A stretch of DNA of 64,000 bases, from contig ML677333.1 of the NCBI GenBank assembly GCA_007922305.1, positions 12,371,541 through 12,435,540 on the forward strand. The letters run 5' to 3'. This DNA is from Dermatemys mawii (Eukaryota > Chordata > Testudines > Dermatemydidae). Positions 22,034 to 31,870 of the stretch are shown here, one piece after another (position 1 is the stretch's first letter; the number at the start of each line of letters is the position of its first letter). The translations under genes were made by a program, and so were the position numbers. The notes under the pieces were generated by a model. It did no database searches. It saw only the letters and a program-made list of their open reading frames with translations, and was not told the DNA's origin.

Positions 22034-23504
22034 CATATGATGTACAAGACGTGTTTCCTGTGTACTTTCAAAATGAATTACTTTAAGGGGCTCTGCCTGC
22101 ATGGGCATACACAGAGTAGCACTAGAAGATACGACACATGCGTATCTACAGCTGCAGAAAAAAATGTAGGAATTAGCATATTATTTGAGAAACAGTACGT
22201 AAGCATAGAATAACAGACTATGAATCTGATTCTCCTCTCCCGTACACCGCGTGCCGTCATTTCCACCCCTGCACAGTGGGTATGAAATGCTACCACATCA
22301 GAATGGAGAATAAGCCCTGTATTGCAATGCATCCAGCCTAAGGGGCAGAGTTAAGATTGCTCTTGCAGTCTCAACAGTATCAATTTTTTTGACTATTCAA
22401 TGCTCAGCTGTATACTTTACAGTTGAGCATTCAATCGGCGTACAGTCAAATGCTCCCTTGCGACAAATCAGTGTAGGTCAATGGAATTATGCCAATTTTC
22501 ACCAGTTCGTAGTTCTTTATGGAGTTTTAGTTGTTTTTAAAGAAGAAAGGATTCAAAATATATTTTGTAATGTGGGACCCCTTGACTAGATACTGCTGGA
22601 AATCCTTAACCCAAACTCCTTATGGGAGCTGTCTGCTGGGGCCCTTCTCCTGCACACCTTAAGTGTTGCTGCAGGCACAAGACCCTCTCCTGTGCACCTT
22701 AGGAACTATGAGGATTTTGCCTTATGAGACGTACAGTACCCTAGACATCTCCAGTAAGAGGCAGCAAAAACTCTGATGCCAGTTGCATCATCTCAAGGTG
22801 AGGCCACATGCCCCACGTCCACAGACAGAGGGCATTAATGAGAAAGAAAGAGTTCACACTATAAGATCATCCTCACCAATCTCAAAATGGGAAAAAATAT
22901 ACAGGGCTCAATCATCAGCTGGTGTAAAATGTCACAGCTCCACTGCCTTCAATGGGCTCATACAGATTTACACCTGCAGAGAATCTGACCCCCAATCTTT
23001 TAAGATGCAGCAGAGAAGCATGTCCATACTGTTAACAGACACAGACCAGTTACAGCTCAAAAATGCCCCGAATAGTCAGGGCAGAGTCTACATGAAATCT
23101 AAACTAGTACGAGCCAAATACCCTCCGCATTTACTACAGCCATCAAACCATCCTAGGAAGTGCCTGTATGTCACTTTACTAAACATTTGGAGGAGGGTTC
23201 GCCAAGCTCCAGAAGCCCCCAAAAGAAGAAAACTTTACAAGCTGGTCATTAGAAAGGCAAGATTAAAGGGAGGTACAGAAAAAAATGTTTTTAAAAGCAA
23301 CGTTTTGTTGAATAATATAGTATTGTAATAGTAACAAGGGGTTATCCCCTGTTCTATCTTGTGTTATCAAAATGATCTGTAAAAACTGGAACTAAAAATG
23401 TTCTAATTTAGACACAGTGATATTTGAAAAGATCGTTTAAAAATCTACAGGTTGAAAAGAGATCTTAATTTCAGCTGGTTTACTTTGTGCATATTTGGTG
23501 CAGA

Positions 23505-23590
23505 CTTTTAAGTTCGGAAGGGACCATTATGATCCCTCAGTTTGATTTTGCACATAACGCAGGCTATAATCTCCTTCACATTTATAGGAT
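23505..23590 (-). mobile_element. CR1 3' end scrap
   Basis: TTCGGAAGGGACCATTATGA followed by TTTGCACATAACGCAGGC resembles the reverse complement of an old CR1 3' end. Short and degraded. Confidence 0.5.
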
Positions 23591-23815
23591 TTTAGGTGTA
23601 AATTGTAATATATAATAAATTATAATAATACTAGTCTAGCTGAGTAGGCACTTTACCCTATTACTATATTTTTGAAGGTCTTTCACACAGCTACAGGGGA
23701 GAAAAAAAATTTTTTAAATAGGAAAATGATTATATGAACCACAAAAATCAGTAGGTGGGAATTAGAACCTGAAACTACTTACAACTCATTTATTTTAAAA
23801 TTAGCTATATTTCAA

Positions 23816-23828
23816 GGTCACAGTGTCC
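23816..23828. promoter_or_regulatory. Estrogen response element-like site (one mismatch), intronic
   Basis: GGTCACAGTGTCC differs from the palindrome GGTCAnnnTGACC at a single position (A to T in the right half). It lies in the first coding intron of GREB1, about 4.0 kb downstream of the start codon, in sequence not assigned to a repeat. One-mismatch sites occur by chance in long DNA, so binding is unproven. Confidence 0.4.
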
Positions 23829-24094
23829 CTTATAAATTAAAAAAAATAAAATTAGAACAACAACAGCAGGAACAAAAAACATGACTGATGTCACAGTGGC
23901 TGGTTTTGGTGAAAAGTGGTATGGTGACCAGGGCAAACTAACACCAAAAACATGAAAACTGAGCTGCAAGATAACTTCAGAAAAACACTCTTCAAATATG
24001 TCAAGAAGCTATAGCAACTTGTGAGGCCATTCTGTTTAGAGACAATTCTCCATCTGTATTTGTGATTTTGTGGCTATACAACTTAGCTGGCACA

Positions 24095-24180
24095 CAGAGA
24101 ATGTTGAGTCAGAACTCTTGGGTTCTGTTCCTTGCTCTGCCACTCACTGTATTACCTTGGGTGAATCACTTAACCCATGG
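24095..24180 (+). repeat. MIR-like SINE fragment
   Basis: GAACTCTTGGGTTCTGTTCC followed by CTCTGCCACTCACTGTATTA and CCTTGGGTGAATCACTTAAC follows the MIR core order. Old and truncated. Confidence 0.65.
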
Positions 24181-24194
24181 TTCCCTCCATGCTT

Positions 24195-24600
24195 GTGTAA
24201 TGCTGACAGACCCCGGTCACCAGCAGGCAGGATTGAACCTGGGACCTCTGAAGCTTAATGTATGAGCCTCTCTTAATGTATGAGCCCCAAACTTTTATCT
24301 CACGCCCTTCGCTTACCAGTAATAGAATGTGTCTGTGCCCCCCCATCAAGGCCGGGAGCAGAACCAGGGCCACAGCTGCAGCCAGGGGCTAGGGCCAGGC
24401 TGGAGCAGAGCTTGGGGAAACTGGGCCTGGGTGGTGCTCCCTAGCCAATTCCCTAGCGGGGGCTGACCCAGGCCCTGCCATGCCCCACCCCGGACGTTCC
24501 TCCATGCCCCCCCCCAGGGGGGCATACACCATATTTAGGGAACCACTGCTCTACTGCATGAGCTAAATGTCACATGGCACTTAGCCAAGGTTGTAGCAAA
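24195..24600 (-). mobile_element. tRNA-derived SINE split by a hAT insertion
   Basis: On the minus strand the right portion (about 24600-24550) carries an A-box-like TAGCTCATGCAGTAG. The left portion (about 24270-24195) carries GTCCCAGGTTCAATCC, a B-box match (GGTTCAATCC). Together they form a tRNA-like head resembling the tRNA-Lys-derived tortoise SINE family. The two parts are separated by the hAT element at about 24271-24549. Confidence 0.65.
24271..24549 (-). mobile_element. hAT-like fragment inserted in a SINE
   Basis: Read on the minus strand, it begins CAGTGGTTCCCTAAAT and ends near AAAAGTTTGGGGCTC. The first part is the hAT terminus also seen at 12899. CTCT is present at both junctions but a clean 8 bp duplication could not be confirmed. 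Interior GC-rich. Confidence 0.65.
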
Positions 24601-24617
24601 TTCATCAATCTCTAGAT

Positions 24618-24840
24618 CAGGGGTTCTCAAACTGGAGGTCGGGACCCTTCAGGGGGGTCGTGAGGTTATTACACAGGTGGCCACAAGCTATCAGCCTCCA
24701 CCCCAAACCCTGCTGTGCCTCCAACATTTATAATGGTATTAAATATATAAAAAAGTGTTTTTAATGTATAAGGTGGGGGGTCACACTCAGAGACTTGCTG
24801 TGTGAAAGGGGTCACAGGTACAAAAATCTGAGAACCCCTG
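24618..24840. mobile_element. hAT-type MITE (223 bp), duplication CTCTAGAT
   Basis: The ends are CAGGGGTTCTCAAAC and AATCTGAGAACCCCTG. The exact 8 bp direct duplication CTCTAGAT flanks it (24610-24617 and 24841-24848). This fits the preferred hAT target of the nTCTAGAn type. Non-coding. Confidence 0.93.
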
Positions 24841-24848
24841 CTCTAGAT

Positions 24849-25586
24849 CGGGGTGGGCAAACTACGGCCCGCGGACCACATTGCAGGACCGTTCCATCTG
24901 GCTCCACAGCCGGGGAGGCTGCCTCTGGCCCCTCCCCTGCCTTCCCCTTCCCCTAGAGCTATGCTGCCAGACACGCTTCCTGCTCCCCTGGAGCCATGCT
25001 GCCGCACACGCAGTGCTCTGGGGGACGGGGCTGCGCGCTCCCATGGGGCAGCATGTCTGGCTCTGTGTGGAGCCAAATATGCTGCTAGGAGCTTCACGGT
25101 AAGGAGGCCGGGACCAGGGGGTTGGATAAGGAGCAGGGGCTCCCGAGGGCGGGCAGGGAACAGGGAGCAGGATGTGTTGGAAAGGGGGTGGGGTCCCGGG
25201 ATGGTGGTTAGGGGCAGGGCGGTTCTGGAGGGGGCAGCCAGGGAGCAAGGGGGGTTGGATGGGGCATGGGAGTCCCAGGGGTCTGTCAGGGTGTGTGGAT
25301 AGGGGTCGGAGCAGTCAGGGGACAGGGAGCAAGGAGGTTGGGTGGGGGAGTTCCTGAGGAGCAGTTAGGGTGGGGGGTCTCTGGAGGGGGCAGTCAGAGG
25401 AGAAGGAGAAGGGGGAGTTGGATGGGTTGGGAGTTCTGAGGGGGGCAGTCAGGGGTGGGAAGTGGGAGGGGGTCAGATAGGGGGCAGCGCAAGGCTGTTT
25501 GGGGAGGCACAGCCTTCCCTACCCTGCCCTCCATACAATTTTGAACCCCGATGTGGCCCTCAGGCCAAAAAGTTTGCTCACCCCTG
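24849..25586. mobile_element. hAT-type element (738 bp), same CTCTAGAT duplication
   Basis: The ends CGGGGTGGGCAAACT and AGTTTGCTCACCCCTG are inverted repeats. CTCTAGAT flanks it on both sides (24841-24848 and 25587-25594). The interior is very G-rich on the plus strand with repeated GGGAGCAGG/GGGGGCAGTCAGG motifs, which explains several spurious open frames. Same family as the element starting near 63477. Confidence 0.9.
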
Positions 25587-26867
25587 CTCTAGATGGTCTA
25601 GGTGCCACAAGAGGGGGACAGAGCCCCATACCAAGTAGGCATGGGTTACACTTTGAAAACACTGGCCTGGGGTGGGGGGGCAGGAAACGCTAGGACCACA
25701 AATAAAATGCACCACAACAGACCCACCGTGTCAAGGAGTCAAGGAATAGGAAGAATACAGAGAGTAGCGGGGTCAAGAGCTGGTATTGTGGCACAGTGCC
25801 TCCACAAGGATGGCCCATTGCTTCAGGGTTATTGCCCTCCACCCCTCAGATCTTAGGGCTCCATGGTTCCTAAAACTCCTGTTTGTTCTTGGGGGGCTGG
25901 AGTAAGATGCAAGCTCAACCATCTTATGGAACAACCCAGGAAAAGCTCTGTATGGATTGCTTAATAGAGTTTCCATCCTCTGGTATTTGCATGAAAAGGA
26001 ATGCTCTAGGCAAAGATTTGTGAGGTTTAATTAATTGAGGCCTGATCCTGTTCACATTGACCACAAAAAGAAGAGATTAAAAAAAAAAATCGATCAGGCT
26101 AGGAAGGTCTGTAAAGCCCTTTGAGAATCTTGAATGAAATGAGCTACAGAAGTGTGAAAACTGCACTTTTGTCCCTGAACAATGCATCTGCTCTTGCAGC
26201 GTCTTTCCCAGCTGATGTCATAATCCACTTTGTGACATCACATTTAGTTGCCATGGCAACATTTATGAAATTCCCAATAGAGGATAATCACTTCATGGAG
26301 GGAATAAGCAGGAGGAGCAGATGGACACTCAGAGATTATATTTTCATGCAAATGTCCTTAGCCAGCAGTAAAGAATGGAGGGAGACAATTAAACATATAT
26401 GAGATATAAGCAGAACAGTTTCTAAATAGTATGTTTTTCCACATTTTCAATGAGATATTGGCAAGTGTTTAATCTTTTCAAAATGATTTCATTTGTTTTC
26501 AGTGGCTAGAATGACTTTTTTTAGAATACTTACTTTATTACAAACCTATATTATACTTTACACACTTTGCATTCCATATGTGCCTGCATCATCTTTTGCG
26601 GGCTATGAAAGAACACACACACACACAGAGGAAACAAATGCAACATTACTCTAGTACTTAGTTGAAAGAGAGAGGAAATATGTGCGCCAGCAGGATAATG
26701 TTGCCTGCACATTGCCAGACCCACTGAGAACAACATAATTTAGTACCTAATATGTAACATCAAGTTTACTTAGCACACTTGTTTTTCTAATTAATTTGGT
26801 TGTCAGATTTACACATTTCATCTAAACTACTCCACCTCCAAAGAGAAAAATGAATGAGTAAAAGAAA

Positions 26868-27000
26868 CAGACAAGGTGGGAGAAGTAATATTTTTTATTG
26901 GACCACAGACCTCTTTGTAGTTTGAAAGCTTGTCTCATTCCCCAACAGTCCAATAAAAGATATTACCTCACCCACTTTGTTTCTCTAATATCCTAGGACC
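26868..27000 (+). repeat. Unclassified retroelement-like fragment
   Basis: ACAAGGTGGGAGAAGTAATA and the near-inverted ATATTACCTCACCCACTTTG at the other end enclose GGACCACAGACCTC. Both halves resemble a common turtle and crocodilian dispersed repeat. I cannot assign a class. Confidence 0.5.
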
Positions 27001-27692
27001 TTCACAGGTACAAGAACATTGCAAGCAGAAGTAAAACAGAGAGCAACAAAGCAGTTCAGCAACTATATAAATAAATCAGAGAAATCTAAGATATTAAGCA
27101 TCAGTCCAGAGGCCGTGAGCAGGATTTACCATAGAACACTAGGTAACAGCTTAAGCTGATACCTTGAAAAATGAAGATCAAGTTAAAAACACCGTCACGC
27201 CAAAATTAATCATAAAATCTTCTTAGCATACTTAATAGGAAGGCTGCAAATATTTTTGCTTCTTTCATTCACAATCACAATTATTTTTAGCATCTCTTAT
27301 TTGTAAACCTGTTGTATTTTTGAATTTTCTATTCTATAAATGTAAACTACCAGATAAAGCTCTGACCCTCCAAAGATTTCCGCCTGTGTTTAGTGGGTGA
27401 ACTCATAGTGCTTCCAGTTACGTATGTCCATAAGTGTTTGAAAAAAATAGAACCTTACTTTGTAAAAACAAACAGCATTCCATAATTAGTCTCTTCAAAT
27501 AGTTCTTTTTTCAAATTTGCATTAGATTTGAGGGAAGGAGAAGGTTGCACAGAACATAAAGCAGCCAAACAACTTCAAATACTTTTGCATCTCTCTATAT
27601 TTAATTTGAAACTTTCATGCTCATCACTGGATGAACAAGGAATGGATACATAGTTCTATTTAAACAGAAATATAAATGCCAAGATTTCCTAC

Positions 27693-27849
27693 CTTCTAGT
27701 GATGAAAGCTGCTGCTCGGCTTCCAAATACAGCTGAGAAAAGATTGGTCTGGGGACTAAGTTGTTTGAACGGAGAGAAGCCTCAATAGAATTATGCAATA
27801 CTTCTTCAAATCTGGTTGTCTTGAGCTGCCCGGCGTAAGAATTTCCCAT
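27693..27849 (-). CDS. GREB1: GREB1 coding exon 1: start codon and residues 1-52
   Basis: The start ATG is at 27849-27847. It gives [20 protein letters not shown], then [20 protein letters not shown] and [12 protein letters not shown], nearly identical to the human N-terminus as I recall it. The donor is G|GTAGGA (27692-27687), phase 1. A pyrimidine-rich acceptor (TTTCTTCTTTTCTTGAATAAG, shown in part) ends at 27853 or 27850, only 0-3 bases before the ATG. So the 5' untranslated region must lie mostly in one or more upstream exons at higher coordinates. The open frame continues upstream in frame ([13 protein letters not shown]), but that stretch is the intron's polypyrimidine tract, not protein. 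Confidence 0.96.
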
Positions 27850-30800
27850 CTTCTTATTCAAGAAAAGAAGAAATAAACTATGTTTCAATTTTAGTTCACA
27901 GAGCTAGGAGATCACGTTGTGTGGAAGGCAAACCACAACATTTCTCATGAAAGAGGAGCACTGCATTGTCTACACTGAAAGGCGGAAAAAAAGAAAACTG
28001 ACAGCAGCAGCCACTAAACAGATCCTGCTGGTAAATTACAGGAAGTTATCTAAGTAACAGCATTCTGTAATTCAGCAGAAAGGCAGCAAGGTCTGACACC
28101 TTTTGAAAAGGTTGCTAGAAATCTGATTCTTGTAATTCCCTAATTTAACAAACTATATAGCAATTCAGATGCATTTGCAACAGTCAGTAATCTTACCTGT
28201 CAAACAAGCTTTGTGTTTTCCCTGTCTCAAACGAAATACACTTTAAAGGATCTTGTGGATAACAGTTGTGTACGTGTATTGACAAGTCAATGGCCCATCA
28301 TAACACATGCCTAAAATTCATGGTTAGAGCAGTTTAGCTATTCTTTTATAAGTGTTCTCTCCAAGCAAAATAGTGTTGCTTATAACTAAAATCCAGTCTA
28401 AAAGGGTGGCTGAAAGTATTGCAGACATCTTTTCCCCCCAACAGGAGATTTATGAATTCATTGAGACAACATATTTCCTTCTGAACAAGCACAAGTGTTT
28501 TTAGAACAAGAGTCAGAAAAGTTATACATTTGATTCGGTATTTAATTGCATTTATTATTAATAAAGTCACATGATTTGTTCATTTTGTAGTTTACTGAAC
28601 CATAATAGTCTAATCCAGTGGAATATTCCAGTAGTTTACTTTCCATATATTCACTTACTGCCTGCTCTCCATTGTGAACATAATGAATTGGTCTAATGCA
28701 AAGCCATGTCAGCTTTTTTTTTTCCTACTACAAAGTAGTTGTTGCCCTGGGCCCCACGAACTTTCCCTCCTCAAGTAACTGTGAACTGAAAGCATGAAAT
28801 GCTTCCTGTTTGCGACAGTAATTCCTAACCACCGAACAGCTCCATACCCCACACTGGATACTGCTTGGGAAATAAACCTGTTGGGAAGTAGCCTCCAGGA
28901 ATCACTTAATCAAGAGAAAAATTACTTTGAACAAGTTAAGCCACCTACCACTCTCTACGCAAAATGTGTCTTTAGTGAGCTGCTGTCTGTGTGTGACAGC
29001 ATATGGCACAGTCTGATATTATATACTTTCTTGTATCTTTATATTGTCCACCCCAGTAAAACTATGTACAACAATTAGGCAAGCACAAAGAACCAATAAG
29101 GAAAGTGTGCAACATGTAAGATAAGCATGAGGTATACAGAAAACAAACAGTACCAACATCTCTCTCACACGCAAACACACAGATCCCTTAAGTTCACTCA
29201 CTGACATTATCAGATGAAAACAGAACTAAAGAGAGGAGACTTCAATTTGTTGTGAGGCTCCACAAAAACATAACAGAATCAGGTAAGCTGCAGAGCTTCC
29301 AGATGATGTTCAGGACTTAAATAAGGGTCAGGCACATCCCCCTTCCTCTGCTAAAAGCAGAAGGCCAATTCCCAGCTTGAGTAAGCAGTGCTCTCCCCAA
29401 GCCTGCCCTCCTTTCTCCCTTCCCCCGCTCCAACTGCCAGGCCTCTCTTTCCTGCTGGACTACTGCAATGAGACTACTCGCTCCTGTTGTAGGCTACTTT
29501 AACTTCTGGCTACACCAAACACAACTGCAGACAATGAGGAAGCACTGCCATCACCAATGTTGTCCTGATGTTATCTCAAACCACAGGGGTACAAAAGGAA
29601 ACCAAGAGGGATTCATAAAATGAATTGCATTAAACATTTACTACTTAAAGGTGTAAGACAGCTGCCATTAATGAAGCTACCAAAGGACGAATGCTAATTC
29701 CAGTCCATCCCCCAAGCTTCATAGTTGTAGGTGTAGTTACATACACCTACATAACATATTTTAAAAAATAACATGGAAATAATGAAACACCTGCTAACAA
29801 CGTTATCACTTTGCTCGCGTGCTGAACCCCCAGCCCACATCCAGAACCAAGATATTATCTAAATTATAAACATTTCTGGGTAGGGCCTCTTTTCACAGCA
29901 AAAGGGCAGGCACTATTTGTGTGCTATATGACTGATTGTAGCACTCCCACAATCCTGCATAACAAATGATTTCTTCTGGAAAAAGATGTGGTCAGCCTGC
30001 TTCCTCCCAACATTTAGCCACCATCAGGAAGCTCAATGCCATTCAGCAATCATCCATTTTATAAACACTATTTTCTATAGAGGGTGTTAGCTAATAAATG
30101 AGACCATTACACTTAAATTGCAAGATCCATAAGACCTGATCATATCCACTTAGAAAAATAGTTATTGATACACAACGCAGTTCTGCTCCCATTGAAGTAA
30201 ATAATAGAGTCCATGATTAGAGTGGAAGCAGTAGTGACACTTTCTCAGCAAGGGCTAGCTTATGACTACCTACAATGTGGCCATGCCAGAGAGTTAGAGC
30301 TACCTTGATCTTGGCTTTGTGTCCTGTCCTGAGTTCAGGGCTTTGCTCTGAATGCTGCTCCCCAAGAGTGAGTGCAAACAGGTCTGGGGAGTGGGTGGAG
30401 TCTTGACCCTCCCACCCCATGCTCGTCAGCAGAGCTGGCTGGGCATGCTGGGGGAAAATACGCTGCACTTCAATAAATTACTCCTCCCCCGCTCCCAAAG
30501 CAAGCATGGAAAGAGGGAAGAATTGTGTCCCTCTGAGGGCACCCCATGCAGCCCCCTTACAGAGGGCTAAGAACAGAAACACCGTTACCCTAACAGACCA
30601 GAGCCTGCTCAGTTGACTCCTGCCCGCTGACAGGATCCTGCTGTTCAGGTGAAGGGCTGCCCGGAGGCCATTTTCCGCCTTTGCATGTCTGACACAGCAC
30701 AGTCAAAGAAAACAAAACTGAAGGTGCCCATACACTGCACTATTAGAAAGAGATGAATTGCTTTGCTGTAGAAACACTCATCATGACTAGATGGATCAAA

Positions 30801-31169
30801 GACCTATGAACTTTTTTATCCTTGGGAAATCCCACTTAAAACACATGAAACACAAGAAGGCTTTGAATTCACATGAAATCCCTTACAAAGCCCCCACTGT
30901 ATAAGAATGACTTAGAAATGTAATGTGTAGATACAATTCAAACGCTATACTGGAATGTTACCAATCTGCACCATAAAGGTCCTAAACAAAGAGGAACAAA
31001 GGGCTGTTTGCTGTACTGAGGGTCTGTACCTCCTTGTGTGACTCCATACCCATGTTTTGTTTGTTTTTAAGGATACACTGTCACCTAAATGTTATGTTTT
31101 TACAGCATCATATGCTTCAGTGCTATTTGCATCTAGTTCTTTTAGGTGGGAACACATTTTATGGGAAAT
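27850..31169. other. Upstream of the GREB1 start exon: no recognised feature
   Basis: AT-rich, apparently single-copy sequence, presumably GREB1 intron 1 or 5' flank. I see no mobile element of confidence and no convincing exon. Short pyrimidine and purine tracts only. Confidence 0.6.
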
Positions 31170-31870
31170 TTTCAAAGTTCTTCCAGTTTATAAACTCGGC
31201 TCCACTCTATGTGGCTCCCAGAAGCAGCGGCATGTCCCCACCTCCGCTCCTATGCATGGGGCAGGCAGTGGGCACCACATGTTGCCCCTGCCCCAAGCAC
31301 TGGCTCTGCAGCTCCCATTGGCTGGGAACCATGGATGGAGCTGCGCCCTTGGACGGTGCAGCGCTTGGAATCTCTTGGACGTGCCTCCACGTAGAAGCCA
31401 GAGGGGGGACATGCCAATGCTTCTGGAACTGCTTGAGGTAAGCGCCACCCAGAGCCTGCAACCTGACCCCCTCCCAAGCCCCAATACCTGCCCCAGCGCT
31501 GATCCTGCCCTCGGAACCCCTTGATCCCAGCCTGGAGTATTCACCTGCATCTCAAACCCCTCATCCCTACCCCCACCCCAGAGCCGCACCCCCAACCGGA
31601 GCCCTCACCCCCTCTCTCATCCCAACCGAGCCCAGAGCCCCCTCCCACACCCTGAACTCCTCATTTCTGGCTCCACCTTGGAGCCTGCACCCCAATCTCC
31701 TGAGCCAGTCCAGTGAAAATGAGCAAGTGAGTGAGGGTGGGGAGAGCAAGCACCAAAGGGAGGGGAGATGGAGTGAGTGAGTGGGGGGTGGCCTCAGAAA
31801 AGGGGTAGGGTGGGGGGTGGGGCAAGGGTGTTCAGTTTTGTGGGAGTAGAAAGTTGGCAACTCTACCTTG
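31170..31870. repeat. GC-rich dispersed repeat, about 0.7 kb
   Basis: The block switches sharply from AT-rich DNA to C-rich plus-strand sequence with CCCCAAGC, CCCCTCCCAAG and CAGAGCC motifs repeated. It ends in GTAGAAAGTTGGCAACTCTA. The same kind of block, with the GTTGGCAAC end, is abundant in turtle DNA as I remember. Several overlapping open frames here (both strands) come from GC content. The class is uncertain, possibly hAT-derived. Confidence 0.65.

Larger units (their letters stand above)
18936..27692 (-). other. GREB1 intron, 8.8 kb
   Basis: This is the first intron within the coding sequence, donor G|GTAGGA at 27692. It contains the elements listed between 20297 and 27000 and one estrogen-response-like site (23816). 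The stretches 18936-20297, 22033-23505, 25586-26868 and 27000-27692 are plain AT-rich intron. The open frame at 22783-23328 has no recognisable protein similarity and is not annotated as a gene. Confidence 0.8.

Noticed and set aside
22783..23328. 181-codon plus-strand open frame in a GREB1 intron
   Set aside because: No recognisable domain, includes part of an old dispersed repeat (about 22905-22995), no splice or promoter context, and opposite to the gene.
24853..25302. GC-rich open frames that resemble a CpG-island gene start
   Set aside because: The interval is the interior of a hAT element with clear ends and target duplications.
611..27849. Gene could be GREB1L instead of GREB1
   Set aside because: The acidic RVDN-E tract, YLEAEQQL and VGCGKKGF match GREB1; the paralogue differs at each of these as I recall it.
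27850..27888. In-frame N-terminal extension of GREB1 ([13 protein letters not shown])
   Set aside because: This stretch is the polypyrimidine tract and acceptor of the upstream intron; the conserved N-terminus starts at MGNSY.
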